Counted from the first letter of the stretch, positions 27,528 to 36,001 are shown. The stretch: DNA of 64,000 nt from Dinoroseobacter sp049800775 (GCF_049800775.1 NZ_JBNAFR010000011.1:56076-120075); one strand, 5' to 3'. The notes: generated by a model from the sequence alone, not told the origin. Made by a program: numbers and translations.

Positions 27528-29425
27528 GCTACGCCGAGGCATATGCCAGCTGGCAGGCGGATCCCGAAGGGTTCTGGGCCGAGGCCGCAGGCGAGATCGA
27601 CTGGATCACGCCGCCCAGCCGCGCCTTTGATCCGGATCAGGGCGTCTATGGGCGCTGGTTTCCCGATGGCATATGCAACACCTGCTGGAATGCCGTGGAC
27701 CGCCATGTGGTGGCGGGCCATGGCGACCGGCTGGCGCTGATCCATGACAGCCCGGTGACCGACACGGTCCGGCGCTTCACCTTTGCCGAGCTGCAGACCG
27801 AGGTCGCGGCGCTGGCCACGGTGATGCGTGCCCATGGGGTCGGGCCGGGCGACCGGGTCGTGATCTATATGCCCATGGTGCCCGAAGCGATCTTTGCCAT
27901 GTTGGCCTGTGCGCGGCTGGGTGCGGTGCATTCGGTCGTCTTTGGCGGTTTCGCGGCCCATGAGCTGGCGACACGGATCGATGATGCCGCGCCGAAGCTG
28001 ATCGTCTCGGCCTCCTGCGGGATCGAGCCCGGGCGGATCGTGCCCTACAAACCCCTGCTGGATGCGGCCATTGACGCCGCCACGACCAAGCCCGATCACT
28101 GCCTGATCCTGCAGCGCGACAGGGCCGAGGCGACCCTGCTGGCGCCCCGCGATGTGGACTACGCCGAGGCGGTCGCCAAGGCCAAGGCGGCAGGCGATCT
28201 GGCCGGCTGCGTGCCGATGCCTGCCACGGCACCGCTCTATATCCTCTATACATCGGGCACGACGGGCCAGCCCAAGGGCGTGGTGCGCGATACGGGCGGT
28301 CATATGGTGGCGCTGAAATGGACCATGGCGCACCATTACGGGATCGCCCCGGGCGAGGTGTTCTGGGCGGCCTCCGATGTCGGGTGGGTCGTGGGGCATT
28401 CCTATATCTGCTATGCGCCGCTGCTCCACGGCTGCGCGACAGTGGTCTTTGAGGGCAAACCCGTGGGCACCCCGAATGCGGGCGCGTTCTGGCGGGTGAT
28501 CCAGGATCACAAGGTGGCCGCGCTCTTTACCGCGCCGACCGCGTTCCGCGCGATCAAGAAGGAAGATCCCGAGGGGGCGCTGATTGCCGGGTATGACCTC
28601 GGCGCGTTCCGCACCCTGTTTCTGGCCGGAGAACGCTCGGACCCAGCCACGGTGCAATGGGCCGAGGCCAAGTTGCAGCGACCGGTGATCGACCATTGGT
28701 GGCAGACCGAGACCGGGTGGCCAATGTCCGGCAATCCTGTCGGGCTGGGGCAAGTGCCGGTCAAGCATGGCTCGCCCGGTGTGCCCATGCCGGGCTATGA
28801 CATCCGGGTGCTCGATGATGCGGGCCAGCCCGTGGGGCCCGGAGTGCTCGGCAATATCGTAGTGAAACTGCCCCTGCCGCCCTCGGGCTTTCCGACCCTG
28901 TGGAATGCCGAGGCCCGGTTCCGGGAAAGCTATCTCGCGGATTTTCCAAGCTTTTACGCCACGTCCGATGCAGGGATCATGGATGAGGACGGCTATGTCT
29001 TCATCATGGCGCGCACCGATGACATCATCAACGTTGCAGGCCACCGGTTGAGCACCGGCGCCATGGAAGAGGTGCTCGCCCACCATCCCGACATCGCCGA
29101 ATGCGCCGTGGTGGGGCGGGCGGATGCCCTCAAGGGGCAGCTGCCGCTGGGCTTTTACGTGACCAATGCCGGGGTCGACCGGGATCCCGCCGAGCTGGAG
29201 AGGGAGCTCGTGCAAAGGGTCCGCGCCCAGATCGGGGCCGTGGCCGCCTTCAAGACCGCCGTGCAGGTCGCGCGCCTGCCCAAGACCCGCTCGGGCAAGG
29301 TCCTGCGCGGCACCATGCAGAAGATTGCCGACAAAACCGCGTTTAAGATGCCCGCCGCTATCGACGATCCCGCAATCCTCGACGAGATTGCTGAGGCATT
29401 GAAAGAACGGGGAATCCTCAGATGA
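27524..29425 (+). CDS. Propionyl/acetyl-CoA synthetase-like AMP-forming ligase (PrpE-like)
   Basis: 633 residues from the ATG that overlaps the SDR stop; the frame is open further upstream but only inside the SDR gene. YILYTSGTTGQPKGVVRDTGGH is the AMP-binding P-loop, WWQTETGWPMSGNP the adenine-contact motif and PKTRSGKVLRGTMQ holds the C-terminal catalytic lysine. The size, the DRHV and FGGFAAHELATRIDDA segments resemble acetyl-/propionyl-CoA synthetases. It would activate a short carboxylate from the pathway. Confidence 0.85.
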   Translation: MSYAEAYASWQADPEGFWAEAAGEIDWITPPSRAFDPDQGVYGRWFPDGICNTCWNAVDRHVVAGHGDRLALIHDSPVTDTVRRFTFAELQTEVAALATVMRAHGVGPGDRVVIYMPMVPEAIFAMLACARLGAVHSVVFGGFAAHELATRIDDAAPKLIVSASCGIEPGRIVPYKPLLDAAIDAATTKPDHCLILQRDRAEATLLAPRDVDYAEAVAKAKAAGDLAGCVPMPATAPLYILYTSGTTGQPKGVVRDTGGHMVALKWTMAHHYGIAPGEVFWAASDVGWVVGHSYICYAPLLHGCATVVFEGKPVGTPNAGAFWRVIQDHKVAALFTAPTAFRAIKKEDPEGALIAGYDLGAFRTLFLAGERSDPATVQWAEAKLQRPVIDHWWQTETGWPMSGNPVGLGQVPVKHGSPGVPMPGYDIRVLDDAGQPVGPGVLGNIVVKLPLPPSGFPTLWNAEARFRESYLADFPSFYATSDAGIMDEDGYVFIMARTDDIINVAGHRLSTGAMEEVLAHHPDIAECAVVGRADALKGQLPLGFYVTNAGVDRDPAELERELVQRVRAQIGAVAAFKTAVQVARLPKTRSGKVLRGTMQKIADKTAFKMPAAIDDPAILDEIAEALKERGILR

Positions 29426-29766
29426 TCACGAGACTGGAAACCGGCCAACGGATGAGCAAGATCGTCATCCATAACGACGTGGCCTATCTCTGCGGGCAGG
29501 TCGGCGCGGGCGATACGGTGGCCGAGCAAACCGCCGACTGCCTGTCGCGGGTCGACAAACTGCTGCAACAGGCGGGCTCGGACCGCGAACACATCCTGCA
29601 GGCCATCGTCTGGCTCCGCGACATGGCGGATTTTGCCGAGATGAACGCGGTCTGGGATGCCTGGGTGCCCGAAGGCCACGCGCCCGCGCGCGCCTGCGGC
29701 GAAGCGCGGCTCGCCCGCGATGTCCTGAAAGTCGAAATCATCATTACCGCAGCGGTGCGCCGCTGA
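29422..29766 (+). CDS. RidA-family enamine/imine deaminase
   Basis: 114 residues of the YjgF/RidA fold (YLCGQVGAGDTVAEQTADCLSRVDKLLQQAG; ARACGEARLARDVLKVEIIITA, with the arginine that binds substrate carboxylate). RidA proteins hydrolyse reactive enamines/imines from PLP enzymes and amino-acid oxidases; both enzyme types are in this block. It overlaps the ligase stop by four bases, so it belongs to the oxidase-hyu operon. Confidence 0.85.
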   Translation: MITRLETGQRMSKIVIHNDVAYLCGQVGAGDTVAEQTADCLSRVDKLLQQAGSDREHILQAIVWLRDMADFAEMNAVWDAWVPEGHAPARACGEARLARDVLKVEIIITAAVRR

Positions 29767-29784
29767 CAGTCGAGAGGACCTGCT

Positions 29785-30528
29785 ATGACGACGATCCCCG
29801 CGGTGCAACTCACCGAAGTGAACAAGTTCTACGGAACCTTCCATGCCTTGAAGTCGATCAATCTGACCGTCTCCAAGGGGGAAAAGATCGTCGTCTGCGG
29901 CCCTTCGGGGTCGGGCAAGTCCACCATGATCCGCACGATCAACCAGCTCGAAGAGCATCAGTCCGGCGTCATCGAGATCAACGGCCATCCGATCGCCGCC
30001 GATGATCCCAAGATCGACCAGCTCCGGCAGGATGTCGGCATGTGCTTTCAGCACTTCAACCTCTTCCCGCACCTGACCATCCTCGAGAACTGCACGCTGG
30101 CCCCCATGCTGGCGCGCAAGGTCCCGCAGGAGGAGGCCGAGGCCACGGCGATGATGTATCTGGAGAAGGTGCAGATCGCCAATCAGGCCCCGAAATACCC
30201 CGGACAACTCTCGGGTGGTCAGCAGCAGCGCGTGGCGATTGCCCGCGCGCTCTGCATGAAACCCGAGATCCTGCTCTTTGACGAGCCGACCTCGGCGCTG
30301 GATCCGGAGATGATCGGCGAGGTGCTCGACGTCATGGTCACGCTCGCCGAAGAAGGGATGACGATGATCTGCGTCACCCATGAGATGGGCTTTGCGCGCA
30401 AGGTCGCAGACCGGGTCATCTTCATGGATGCGGGCGAGATCATCGAGGAAAACGACCCCGAGAGCTTTTTCACCAACCCCCAGAGCGACCGCACGCGGAG
30501 CTTTCTCGACCAGGTGCTCAGCCACTGA
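29785..30528 (+). CDS. Polar amino-acid ABC transporter ATP-binding protein (AapP/GlnQ-like)
   Basis: 247 residues. Walker A GPSGSGKST near residue 40, signature LSGGQQQRVAIARALC near 140 and Walker B ILLFDEPTSALDPEM near 161. The GMTMICVTHEMGFARKVADRVIFMDAGEI ending is typical of the polar amino-acid subfamily. The matching binding protein and permeases are at 11864-15232, so this ATPase gene is detached and placed at the end of the catabolic operon, 18 bases after the RidA stop. Confidence 0.88.
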   Translation: MTTIPAVQLTEVNKFYGTFHALKSINLTVSKGEKIVVCGPSGSGKSTMIRTINQLEEHQSGVIEINGHPIAADDPKIDQLRQDVGMCFQHFNLFPHLTILENCTLAPMLARKVPQEEAEATAMMYLEKVQIANQAPKYPGQLSGGQQQRVAIARALCMKPEILLFDEPTSALDPEMIGEVLDVMVTLAEEGMTMICVTHEMGFARKVADRVIFMDAGEIIEENDPESFFTNPQSDRTRSFLDQVLSH

Positions 30529-30537
30529 TCCGCCCGG

Positions 30538-30575
30538 TGATACAATTGAAACATCCCGCGACGTAACGCGGATAC
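30538..30575 (+). promoter_or_regulatory. Promoter-like repeat block, copy A
   Basis: TGATACAATTGAAACAT is followed by CGCGAC and GGATACATAGAG. It begins 101 bases before the ATG of the interrupted VPLPA gene. Copy B (32434) and the weaker copy C (31310) repeat the layout. TTGAAA and GATACA could serve as -35 and -10 boxes with a long (19-base) spacer. The common sequence extends beyond core boxes, so a shared regulator site is likely. Confidence 0.5.
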
Positions 30576-30638
30576 ATAGAGGCGTCACAACCTCCACACA
30601 CCCCGAGCGGTACTGCTCAGACAATGTGGAGAGTGTGT

Positions 30639-31208
30639 ATGAAAGCCTTTTGTGCAGCGATGATCGTGGCGCTGTCGGCATCTGCCGCCGGGGCAACACC
30701 GGCGACCCTCGAGTTCGAGGCAGATTTCGAATTTCTGCCGCAGACCGAAAAGGGGTTCGAGATCAGCGGCAATGGCGCGTTGATCGAGAATGGTCTGGCA
30801 TCAGAGTTCTTTGACGCCACTCAGAACCTCGTGATTTCGCGGGATGCAGGGGTGTTCGCCCTGCAAAGCTTCGAGGTGGATCGTCGTCAGGATGTGCAGA
30901 ATGCCTTCTCGCTCGAAGGGTACCGCGATGGCGATCTCGTCTGGTAAAGCACGCCTTATGATTTCGCGGATCAACAGGGGGCGGGCGCGCTTGAGATCGG
31001 TGGCTTTGACACGCCCTATTTCGACACGTTCCTCATCGTTGGGGCCGGTCCGGTGATCGACAATGACGCGCTCGACAACATTGTTTTCTTTAACGAGTTC
31101 ACGTTTGACCTGCAGCGGGACGTGCCTGCGCCCGTGCCGCTGCCGGCTGGTTTATTCCTACTGGCCTCCGCTTTGGCGGGGCTGGGGCTGCGGCGGAGAT
31201 GTTCCTGA
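30639..31208 (+). pseudogene. VPLPA-CTERM protein gene interrupted by an in-frame TAA
   Basis: The frame starts MKAFCAAMIVALSASAAGA (signal peptide) and stops after ...YRDGDLVW at a TAA at 30945-30947. The same frame then continues without another stop for 86 codons (STPYDFADQQ onward), reaching a VPAPVPLPAG sorting signal, a hydrophobic helix and LRRRCS before TGA at 31206-31208. A strong terminator follows 28 bases later. A single base change in one codon (for example CAA, GAA or AAA to TAA) explains it. Unless read through, the product lacks its sorting tail. A sequencing error is the alternative. Confidence 0.8.
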
Positions 31209-31235
31209 CGCCGTCGCCCCGCGCGTAACGAGTAC

Positions 31236-31268
31236 CCTCCGGATGCATCCCAGCTCCGGAGGTTTTTT
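31236..31268 (+). terminator. Terminator after the interrupted VPLPA-CTERM gene
   Basis: CCTCCGGA (31236-31243), an 11-base loop, TCCGGAGG (31255-31262), then TTTTTT. Its placement just behind position 31208 supports that stop as the original gene end. Confidence 0.88.
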
Positions 31269-31309
31269 CATGGCTCGGGCCACGGCCGGACACAAAGGAT
31301 ACCAAGCTC

Positions 31310-31355
31310 TGACAATGCAAATATTCGCGGAAATCACCCGGACATAGAGAGGCGG
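31310..31355 (+). promoter_or_regulatory. Promoter-like repeat block, copy C (diverged)
   Basis: TGACAATGCAAATATTCGCGG followed by CGGACATAGAGAGGCG. Allowing short gaps it follows the same layout as copy A (CAAT, AAxAT, CGCG, CGGA, CATAGAG, GCG). It begins exactly 101 bases before the GTG of the next small gene, the same distance as copy A to its gene. Confidence 0.4.
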
Positions 31356-31410
31356 TATTCAACCCCTGTTCACGCGGTGCCACCGCATCGCCGCACAAAG
31401 GAGTTGAGTT

Positions 31411-31617
31411 GTGTTTTTCGAGTTTAACGACGCCCCCGTCGCCCTCGCCCGAGGCAAGGCCATCATCGAACCCGACGGGGTCCAGGCCACACCCGAGAGC
31501 ACGGCATTGGCCGGTGCGGATGCGCAGGTCCTGCCGGCCAGCGATATGCCGCCTGCCCAGCCGCAAGACGATGCGGGCGCGATGTCGGTCACGGTGATCG
31601 ACGACTTTCTCTTCTGA
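31411..31617 (+). CDS. Small acidic protein of unknown function upstream of a VPLPA-CTERM gene
   Basis: 68 residues from GTG; AAAGGAG lies at 31397-31403, seven bases upstream, which is a near-perfect ribosome-binding site. The product (MFFEFNDAPVALARG... ending SVTVIDDFLF) is acidic, rich in Ala, Pro and Asp, and has no signal peptide, membrane segment or domain I recognise. It lies 27 bases ahead of the VPLPA-CTERM gene and probably shares its transcript. A role in the export or assembly of its neighbour is only a guess. Confidence 0.6.
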   Translation: MFFEFNDAPVALARGKAIIEPDGVQATPESTALAGADAQVLPASDMPPAQPQDDAGAMSVTVIDDFLF

Positions 31618-31644
31618 CCCTGTTTTCTGACGGAGCCCTGTCTC

Positions 31645-32349
31645 ATGACAAAGATCCCTTCCTGCCTGCCCCTTGCGCTTGCACTCACCATCGGGGGCGC
31701 CGCGGGCGCGGCCCCGGTGATCTATCAGGACCGCGCCACTTTCGTTCAGGAGACCGGCCCGCAATTCAGCGTCGATTTCAACGATCAGGCCCCGAACCAG
31801 GCCTTCGGCGACAGCAGCTTGAGTGTCGGCAAGCTGACCTTTTCCGGCCCGGATGTTCCAAACCTGCCGGGCGCTTACAACCGCACCGAGCCGGGCCCGG
31901 ATTTCTCGGGATTCCATCTGGACGGGACGACCTTCATCCTCGGGGCGGCGACCCTGGATGACCCGATGCGGGTCACCTTTGACACCCCGGTGCTGGCCTG
32001 GGGGGCGGAGTTCAACGATCTGGGCGACAACAACCGGGACGTGGCGCTCAATGTCTACGACGTGTCCGACACGCTGATTGCCAGTTTCGGGATCTCGGAT
32101 GCGCCCGATCACGTGACCCAGTTCATCGGGTGGGATTTCGCCGGCGACCAAGCCTCCTATCTCGAGATCGCCTTTCTTGGCGGGCTGACCAATTTCGAGG
32201 GCTTTGGCATCGACAATGTCCTGTTTTCCATTCCGCGTGGCGATGATGTGCCAGCCCCGGTTCCGCTGCCCGCGCCGGTGCTGCTGCTCGGCGCCAGCGG
32301 TCTGGCGTTGGCGGCCCTGCGTCGTCGGCGCAAACCGGTCGCGGCCTGA
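31645..32349 (+). CDS. VPLPA-CTERM sorting-signal exported protein
   Basis: 234 residues. Signal peptide ITKIPSCLPLALALTIGGAAGA-like N-terminus (MTKIPSC...), a beta-rich body with VIYQDRATFVQETG and FNDQAPNQAFGDSS resembling other PEP-CTERM-type proteins, and GIDNVLFS before the tail. The C-terminus is APVPLPAPVLLLGASGLAL followed by AALRRRRKPVAA: VPLPA motif, hydrophobic helix and basic end. Function unknown; expected at the cell surface after exosortase processing. Confidence 0.85.
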   Translation: MTKIPSCLPLALALTIGGAAGAAPVIYQDRATFVQETGPQFSVDFNDQAPNQAFGDSSLSVGKLTFSGPDVPNLPGAYNRTEPGPDFSGFHLDGTTFILGAATLDDPMRVTFDTPVLAWGAEFNDLGDNNRDVALNVYDVSDTLIASFGISDAPDHVTQFIGWDFAGDQASYLEIAFLGGLTNFEGFGIDNVLFSIPRGDDVPAPVPLPAPVLLLGASGLALAALRRRRKPVAA

Positions 32350-32433
32350 CCATGCCGCCGCGCCACCACTCACACCGGGGGGCGGGCCTGCCGCCTCCCG
32401 GACCCCGGAGACCGGACCCGGCCCGGCGGTGGC

Positions 32434-32475
32434 TGATACAATTGATACATTGCGCGACATGAAGGGGATATCTGG
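32434..32475 (+). promoter_or_regulatory. Promoter-like repeat block, copy B
   Basis: TGATACAATTGATACAT, then GCGCGACAT and GGGGATAT. The first 17 bases match copy A at 16 positions, and CGCGAC and GGATA are also shared. It lies 82 bases before the preferred start of the hybrid kinase gene (32516) and includes an ATG at 32459, which argues against that codon being the start. Confidence 0.5.
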
Positions 32476-32515
32476 CCGTGGTTCTGCTGAAACGGTGTGG
32501 AACAGGGCAGGATGC

Positions 32516-35200
32516 ATGGCAGAGGCGCGGTTCAAGGTCGACGGGGATGCAGCGCTGGCTCTGCTGGAGGACACGTTTTCCGGCATCGATTACGGGATCG
32601 CCCTGCTCGATGAGGACATGAATTTCGTGCTCTTCAACGAGAAATATGTGGAAACCGCCTTTGCCGACGGGCTGGTGCCGAAGGTCGGGGACAATGCCGG
32701 GGATCTCGCGATCCAGCAACTGGCCACGGGAACCTATGTGGTGCCCGAGAACATGACGCCCGAGGACATGACAGCCGGATTGCTGGCCGCGGTGAAAGGG
32801 TGCCAGTCCGAGATCATCCTGCCGCTCACCGATGGCCGGACCCTGATGGCCTCGTCCAAGCGGACGGCGTTGGGCGGATACCTCCTCTCGATCGAGGATG
32901 TCACGGTCCGCATGGAGGCCCGCGAGGCCGAGGATGCGCGCCGCCGCGAGATCATTTCGGCCTTCGACGCGCTGGAAGAAGGCGTCGCGCTCTGGGACGC
33001 GGAGTTCCGGTTTCTGATGTGCAACGCCCATTACCTGCGCCTCGTGGCGCCCTTCCGCAGCACGCCGTGGGAGGTCGGGGTGCCCGCCGAGAGGTGCATC
33101 CACGAAGCCTATCAATCGGGTCTCTTCGAGATCCCCGACGGGGTGACCGAGCAGGACTGGATCGCGCAATACATGTCCTGGGCGCGCAGTTTCGGCGGGC
33201 CGATCGAGGTCAATCTCAAGGACGGGCGCACGATCGTCGTCTCGGCCAAGACCACCAACCTGGGCGGGGTGCTGATCACGGCCCTCGACGTCACCGAAGA
33301 GCGCAACTCCGAGGCGCGCGCATTGCAAATGCTGTTCGATGCGATGGAAGCCCTCGAGGAAGGCTTCGCGCTCTGGGACGGCGATATGAACTTCCTGACC
33401 TGCAACCAGCGCTATGTGGACATGATCCTCGGCCATCGTGGACGCCCCTTCTACGTGGGGACGCATGTGACGGAATGCACGCGCGAGATATACCGCGCGG
33501 ATGTCGTGGATCTGCCGTCCGAGGTCACTGAAGACATGGTCGTCGCAGATATCGAAGACTGGGTGCGCAATTTCGGCGACGGGCGGGAGTATGTGTTCAA
33601 GGATGGCCGGACCGTCATGACCAAGGCCAAACCCACCAATCTGGGCGGGTTTCTGGTCACGGCGCTCGACATCACCGAGGAACGCAACTCCATCGCCCGG
33701 GCGCGCGACATGCTGCGGGACGCGATCGAGGCCTTGGAAGAGGGCTTTGTCCTTTGCGACGAGACGATGGGTTTCGTCTTCGCCAATGCCGCCTGGATGC
33801 GCATGATGGGCGAGACCGAACCCGCCGCGATCCTCGCGCCCGGAGAGGGGTTCGCCGAGGCCCTGCGGGCGCAGATCGACGCCGGGTTCTTCGCCATTCC
33901 CGAGCGTCAGACACACGAGGCCTATGCCAAGTGGATGCTGGATGGCCTGAACCGGCCCGGGGGCGAGATCCATTTTTCCTCTGCCGCCGGTCGGCAGTTC
34001 ATCGGTCTGGCCCATGCCACGGCTTTTGGCGGATCGCTCATCCAGATCCGCGATGTAACCGACCAGCTCGCCCTGGAGGAGGAGCTGTCGCAACAGCGCG
34101 AGACGGCCCATCAGACCGAAAAGCTATCCGCCTTGGGCGAGCTTCTGGCCGGGGTCGCCCATGAGCTGAACAACCCGCTCTCGGTGGTCTTCGGCTACTC
34201 GCAGATGCTGCAGGGCAAGATCGAGGACCCGGTCCTGTCGGAGCGGATGGACCTGATCTGTCAGTCCTCGGAACGGGCCGCCAAGATCGTGCGGACCTTC
34301 CTCGCCATGGCGCGCCAGCGCCCGGCCAAGACCGAGGTCTGCAGCCTGAACGACATCATCGAGACTGCGCTCGAGGTGTCGAGCTATTCGCTCAAGACCA
34401 GCGGCACGGTGGTGGAGGTCGATCTCGACCCGAGTGCCCCGCGGGTCATGGGCGATTTCGACCAGCTCGCCCAGGTGTTCAGCAACCTTGTGGTCAATGC
34501 CGGGCACGCAGTGCGCAGCAAGGGCGGAGAGGGGCTGATCACCCTGCGCAGCCGGGTGCTGGGCGCGAAGGTCCGGACCGAGATTGCCGATAACGGACAT
34601 GGCATCCCCCAGGAGATCCAGTCGCGCATCTTCGAGCCGTTTTTCACCACCAAGGATGTGGGCGAGGGGACCGGGATCGGGCTCGCCTTCAGCCACCGGA
34701 TCGTCCAGAGCCATGAGGGCGCACTGACCCTGCGCTCGAAAACCGGCGCCGGCACGCAGTTCTTCGTCACCTTGCCCCGCACAAAGCCCGTTCTGCGACC
34801 GGTGAAGAGCGTTCCCGTCGCCTTGGGTGCGCGCCGTATTCTGGTGGTGGATGACGAGGATGTGGTGGCCCGGCTGATCGGCGACATGCTCAGGGAAGAA
34901 GGGTTCTCGGTCACCTGCACCACCGATCCGCGCGCGGCCTTGCGCATGGCCGAGGCAGAGCCTTTCGACGCGATCCTGAGCGATTTCAAGATGCCCGAGA
35001 TGAATGGCGAGACCTTCTACCGTGCCCTTGAAGCCATCGCGCCCGAGAATGCCCGGCGCACTGGGTTCATCACCGGCGACGCGTTGAGCGCGCAGGTTGT
35101 CCTGTTTCTCGAGCGCGCCAAACGCCCCCATATCGAAAAACCCATTGTGAAGCCGGAGCTGCTGGCCCTGATTGCCCGTGCCTCCGGCGAGGAAGACTGA
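32516..35200 (+). CDS. Soluble multi-PAS hybrid histidine kinase
   Basis: About 894 residues from the ATG at 32516 (AGGG eight bases upstream; the ATG at 32459 lies inside a promoter-like repeat). Four similar PAS-like units begin GIDYGIALLDEDMNF, ALEEGVALWDAEFRF, ALEEGFALWDGDMNF and ALEEGFVLCDETMGF. Then come a HisKA box (GVAHELNNPLSVVFGYSQML), an ATPase domain (DNGHGIPQ, GEGTGIGLAFSH) and a receiver (RILVVDDEDVVARL; phosphoacceptor in ILSDFKMPEM). No membrane segments, so the signal is intracellular. It shares a TGATG overlap with the response-regulator gene. Confidence 0.88.
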   Translation: MAEARFKVDGDAALALLEDTFSGIDYGIALLDEDMNFVLFNEKYVETAFADGLVPKVGDNAGDLAIQQLATGTYVVPENMTPEDMTAGLLAAVKGCQSEIILPLTDGRTLMASSKRTALGGYLLSIEDVTVRMEAREAEDARRREIISAFDALEEGVALWDAEFRFLMCNAHYLRLVAPFRSTPWEVGVPAERCIHEAYQSGLFEIPDGVTEQDWIAQYMSWARSFGGPIEVNLKDGRTIVVSAKTTNLGGVLITALDVTEERNSEARALQMLFDAMEALEEGFALWDGDMNFLTCNQRYVDMILGHRGRPFYVGTHVTECTREIYRADVVDLPSEVTEDMVVADIEDWVRNFGDGREYVFKDGRTVMTKAKPTNLGGFLVTALDITEERNSIARARDMLRDAIEALEEGFVLCDETMGFVFANAAWMRMMGETEPAAILAPGEGFAEALRAQIDAGFFAIPERQTHEAYAKWMLDGLNRPGGEIHFSSAAGRQFIGLAHATAFGGSLIQIRDVTDQLALEEELSQQRETAHQTEKLSALGELLAGVAHELNNPLSVVFGYSQMLQGKIEDPVLSERMDLICQSSERAAKIVRTFLAMARQRPAKTEVCSLNDIIETALEVSSYSLKTSGTVVEVDLDPSAPRVMGDFDQLAQVFSNLVVNAGHAVRSKGGEGLITLRSRVLGAKVRTEIADNGHGIPQEIQSRIFEPFFTTKDVGEGTGIGLAFSHRIVQSHEGALTLRSKTGAGTQFFVTLPRTKPVLRPVKSVPVALGARRILVVDDEDVVARLIGDMLREEGFSVTCTTDPRAALRMAEAEPFDAILSDFKMPEMNGETFYRALEAIAPENARRTGFITGDALSAQVVLFLERAKRPHIEKPIVKPELLALIARASGEED

Positions 35201-35901
35201 TGCCCGAGCAGATCCTGATTTGTGATGACGAAGACAACCTGCGCCGCATGTTGTCGGACCACCTGACTGATTGCGGATACGAAGTGCTGCAGGCCGCGAA
35301 TGCCGATGAGCTGCAGGCGACGCTGCGACAGGTCCAGCCCGCGCTCGTGCTGCTGGATGTGCGCATGCCCGGCAAGGACGGGCTCACCGCGCTGCGCGAG
35401 ATCCGCGAAACCTCGCAAGTGGCGGTGATGATGCTCACCGCCGCGGGGGAGGTCGTGGACAAGGTCCTCGGGCTCGAATTCGGGGCCGATGACTACCTGG
35501 TCAAACCGGTGGACCTGCGGGAATTGCAGGCGCGGGTGAAATCCGTGTTGCGCCGCAAGCAGCTTGGCCGGGCACAGAAGGCCAGCGCGCCGCAGGGCGG
35601 CGGCACTGTGCCCTTCGGGACCTGTCAGCTGGATCTGGATGGTGCACGGCTCTTTGACAGGAATGGCGAGGAAATCGCGATCACCACCATGGAGTTCAGC
35701 CTGCTGCGCGTCTTTGCCCAGAACCGGGGCCGGGTCCTCAATCGCGACCAGTTGCTCGACCAGGCCCATGACCGGTCCTGGGAGCCTTATGACCGCTCCA
35801 TCGATCTGCGCATCTCGCGCATTCGCCGCAAGGTCGAACGCAACCCCAGCAAACCCGAAGTGATCCGCACTGTGCGCGGCCTCGGCTACGTGTTCCGCTA
35901 G
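35200..35901 (+). CDS. OmpR-family response regulator
   Basis: 233 residues. Receiver ILICDDEDNLRRMLSDHL with phosphoacceptor in LVLLDVRMPGKDGL and the conserved lysine in YLVKPVDLRE; winged-helix output at about residues 135-230 (FGTCQLDLDGARLF, RSIDLRISRIRRKVE, VRGLGYVFR). Partner of the hybrid kinase by overlap. The targets may be the genes with the shared promoter-like block, but that is untested. Confidence 0.9.
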   Translation: MPEQILICDDEDNLRRMLSDHLTDCGYEVLQAANADELQATLRQVQPALVLLDVRMPGKDGLTALREIRETSQVAVMMLTAAGEVVDKVLGLEFGADDYLVKPVDLRELQARVKSVLRRKQLGRAQKASAPQGGGTVPFGTCQLDLDGARLFDRNGEEIAITTMEFSLLRVFAQNRGRVLNRDQLLDQAHDRSWEPYDRSIDLRISRIRRKVERNPSKPEVIRTVRGLGYVFR

Positions 35902-35923
35902 CCTCCGGGCCCGGGCCAGCGCT

Positions 35924-35952
35924 GCCCGTCTGCAGCGTATTGCCTGACGGGC
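35924..35952. terminator. Inverted repeat between convergent regulator genes
   Basis: GCCCGTC (35924-35930) pairs with GACGGGC (35946-35952) in the 100-base gap between two convergent response-regulator genes. There is no T-run. Confidence 0.35.
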
Positions 35953-36001
35953 ATTGCGATGTGCGGACGGAGGGGGGCCGCAGCGCCTGGCTGGGTCTGC
36001 G

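Noticed and set aside
11864..30528. A complete ergothioneine degradation pathway
   Set aside because: HyuAB and sulfur enzymes would fit late steps, but no ergothionase or thiourocanate hydratase-like gene is present.
32123..34111. 662-codon minus-strand ORF opposite the multi-PAS kinase
   Set aside because: The product is repetitive only because the PAS repeats on the other strand are; no motifs or ribosome-binding site.
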